From Primulina eburnea (taxonomy: Eukaryota; Streptophyta; Magnoliopsida; Lamiales; Gesneriaceae): a DNA stretch of 64,000 nt. The stretch's first letter is position 1. Each line of letters begins with the position of its first letter. Location: assembly GCF_022965805.1 (NCBI RefSeq), contig NC_133115.1, forward strand, positions 31,735,321 to 31,799,320, in the 5' to 3' direction. Shown here in pieces: positions 62,105 through 64,000 of this stretch. The notes under the pieces are model-generated. The model was not told the DNA's origin and ran no database searches. It saw nothing but the letters and a program-made list of their open reading frames with translations. A program made the translations under genes and the position numbers.

Positions 62105-62288
62105 GAGTGAGTCTCATGTGAGACCGTCTCACGGATCTTAATCTGTGAGACGGGTCAACCCTACCCATATTCACAATAAAAAGTAATACTCTTAGCATAA
62201 AAAGTAATACTTTTTCATGGATAATCCAAATAAGAGATCCGTCTCACAAATACGACCCGTGAGACCGTCTCACACAAGTTTTTGCCAA
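62105..62288 (+). mobile_element. MITE, ~182-bp GTCTCAC family, copy 9
   Basis: The best preserved copy, 184 bp, with both inner palindromes intact (TGTGAGACCGTCTCAC). It is flanked by a perfect 9-bp duplication, AATAGATAC (62096-62104 and 62289-62297). It is of the GAGTGAGTCTC type and gives the clearest reference for the family in this window. Confidence 0.92.
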
Positions 62289-62297
62289 TAGATACAG

Positions 62298-63098
62298 TCT
62301 CATAAACCCAAAATACATTAAAAAAATCCTTTAAGATAAGAACAAAATCTCGAAGATATCGGGATATATTTTCAAAATTCATATTTTATTTAAGATAAGA
62401 TCATATTAGTGCAAATCTCACAATGAATCTCGCATTTTAAGAACTTATTTAGTTCCTTCCAACTATATAAATATCATGTATCTATCATATTTTAGATAAT
62501 CACACATTGCTATCACTCAACCATACTTTGTTGCACTCTTAAGTTTTGATTCAACATTATCATAAGCATCGGCCGGTTTTGCCGGAAATATCTCCGGCAC
62601 CCTCAACTTCTGTCTGTCTGTGCATAGTTTGCCAAACCGAATCCAAGATGAATTTTTTTGTTACATCAATTTTTTTTTCTCAAATTATAAAATATTCTAT
62701 TTTTATTTAATAAAAATATCATTAAACATATCCGATGTATTCTGAGAAAATAATTTTTTTACCAATACTTTTGAATTCTTATATTAAATAAACCTATAAC
62801 ACATATCATAAAAATTATTGTAAAAAAGTATTAAATTTTAATACAACTTCTCGAAATTCACAAACAAAAGTTTTATCTAATACACAACTTTTAACATGCA
62901 TGCACTAATACAAATAAAATTTGAGCGGAGGTAAATATTGTCGATTGCTGAGTTAGATATCATTGTTTCATCCACAAAAAAAGAAGAAGAATAAAAGGAA
63001 AAAATCAAGCATCATCTTGAAATAATATTCAGCATCTTAAAATCAGATCGAATATATGCAATACTCCATAAAAAAAAACTGTAACTAAAAATCAGAAA
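62298..63098. other. Intergenic DNA
   Basis: AT-rich. It probably includes the 3' untranslated region of the minus-strand peptide gene near its right end. Nothing else recognised. Confidence 0.45.
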
Positions 63099-63302
63099 TT
63101 ATGATGAATCTACTATTTTGGGTTCTGGGTTAGTTGAAGATGTCTCCTCATGAGTCCTGCTGGGCTTCATGTAGGTTCCTTCGACTCTTCCAAACGCCTT
63201 TAGGATCTCATCTTTGATATTCGGAACGTCGTAGTTTTGAGCGATGTATGCGCCGCCTATGAGCCCCAACACCATCTTCAACTTACATTTGAGAAACCCC
63301 AT
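63099..63302 (-). CDS. Small single-pass membrane peptide, STMP1-like
   Basis: An uninterrupted 67-codon gene on one exon. Residues 1-8 are basic (MGFLKCKL). Residues 9-22 form a short Gly-rich membrane helix (MVLGLIGGAYI). AQNYDVPNI at 21-29 follows, then a soluble tail with acidic and Ser/Thr residues. The layout of a short glycine-bearing helix followed directly by AQNYDxPN is the signature of the short transmembrane mitochondrial protein 1 family, whose animal member sits in the mitochondrial inner membrane and is tied to respiratory complexes. Small plant proteins of the same design exist. The conserved motif sits in the only long frame, and a TATA-like CATAAATAC lies about 85 bp upstream, which supports a real gene. 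Plant function is not known to me. Confidence 0.75.
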   Translation of the reverse strand: MGFLKCKLKMVLGLIGGAYIAQNYDVPNIKDEILKAFGRVEGTYMKPSRTHEETSSTNPEPKIVDSS

Positions 63303-63382
63303 TTTTTATTGAATTCTGTCTTTAACTTGGTTTTGATAGCAATGTCAATTTCAAAGTGTGGGGCGATGAATTATGCGACATT

Positions 63383-63391
63383 GTATTTATG
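63383..63391 (-). promoter_or_regulatory. TATA-like box of the small peptide gene
   Basis: CATAAATAC on the minus strand, about 85 bp upstream of the start codon at 63302. Position and composition fit a core promoter; there is no further support. Confidence 0.35.
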
Positions 63392-63589
63392 GGATTTTTG
63401 GTGTCTTGTGGAGCAATAAACTAACTAGAAGCTGTTCGTTTCCCCTTGTCCAAGACTCGAATAATAATATAATAAAAATTTTAAAATATATAAATTGTAT
63501 TATTTCAAAATTCGTCAAATCGTTTCAAGCTCAACACCAACGTACAATTGAGATTTGAGGCTTAATTTTATACCCAAAAAGGCTTTCTT

Positions 63590-63950
63590 TTCGGAGTGGA
63601 TATCCTACGGTGGGCATCCCACAGTAGGGAATGATGTGTCAAAATTTTTTTTAAAGTTTTTTTATATTTATTTTATTTCTTTTTAGTTTTAATTTTTTAA
63701 TTTTGAGCTTTTTGTTTTCATCTTTTTTCACTCACTCCCAAATTTACATTTTTAATCTTATTTAAAATATATTATAATTTTTCTTTTGCTATTTTTCTTT
63801 TTGTTTCCCTCTTTCTTTCTTTTTTTTCACATTTTATTTATCTCATTTGTTTTGAAAGTAAAACATATTAATGTATCATCCCACAGTAGAGGATGTTGTG
63901 ACAAAAAATTTAATTTCAAAATTGCTTTACCGTGGGCATCTTCACAAAAG
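63590..63950. repeat. Unclassified repeat with duplicated ATCCCACAGTAG segments
   Basis: ATCCCACAGTAGGGAATGAT followed by GTGTCAAAA near 63617, and ATCCCACAGTAGAGGATGTT followed by GTGACAAAA near 63887, are direct repeats. CTACGGTGGGCATC near 63607 and TTTACCGTGGGCATC near 63926 recur as well. The T-rich middle is non-coding. It may be one or two small elements reaching toward the window end. Confidence 0.4.
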
Positions 63951-64000
63951 AGACTGTGATGTCGTTTTACAGCCACAATCACAATTTTCTATTCTTTTAT

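Overview
This is a nuclear window from a flowering plant. It is very AT-rich, its genes have GT-AG introns, and the spaces between genes are full of (TA)n tracts, MITEs and broken LTR retrotransposons. The gene set (type I pectin methylesterase, GOS12-like SNARE, FIL/YAB1-type YABBY, DUF641 protein, PLATZ protein) points to a eudicot. An asterid is my guess from the style of the MITEs, not something the sequence proves.

Layout. 1-7 kb: AT-rich DNA with four copies of a ~182-bp MITE and an internally deleted hAT transposon. 7.5-9.9 kb: an intact two-exon pectin methylesterase gene. 10.7-14.7 kb: a degenerate Copia fragment whose 3' end runs directly into a PME pseudogene, so a local PME duplicate was invaded and destroyed. 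15.3-18.6 kb: a complete six-exon GOS12-like Golgi SNARE. 20.4-20.9 kb: a block of unusual composition, possibly organellar. 22.1-27.5 kb: two nearly identical truncated Copia copies, head to head, forming a 1.6-kb inverted repeat. 28-38 kb: repeats only, including a solo LTR, its relative with primer-binding site and dead gag, two hAT-type MITEs and palindromic repeats. 40.3-43.7 kb: a complete seven-exon YABBY gene. 44.6-44.9 kb: a stray exon of a thiamine-biosynthesis kinase abutting an LTR-like repeat. 47.4-48.9 kb: a single-exon DUF641 gene on the minus strand. 49-56 kb: AT-rich DNA with a MITE carrying a GC-rich insert. 58.1-59.8 kb: a PLATZ zinc-finger gene. 60.6-62.3 kb: three MITEs nearly back to back. 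63.1-63.3 kb: a small minus-strand gene for a 67-residue, STMP1-like single-pass membrane peptide.

The genes look like independent plant loci: cell-wall modification, Golgi traffic, leaf and floral polarity, growth response, transcription, and a mitochondrial micropeptide. They are not a cluster with a shared function. I found no new multi-gene system. The most unusual structures are the Copia inverted repeat, the MITE family with exact 9-bp target duplications, the captured kinase exon, the micropeptide gene and the frame-neutral first intron of the PLATZ gene.
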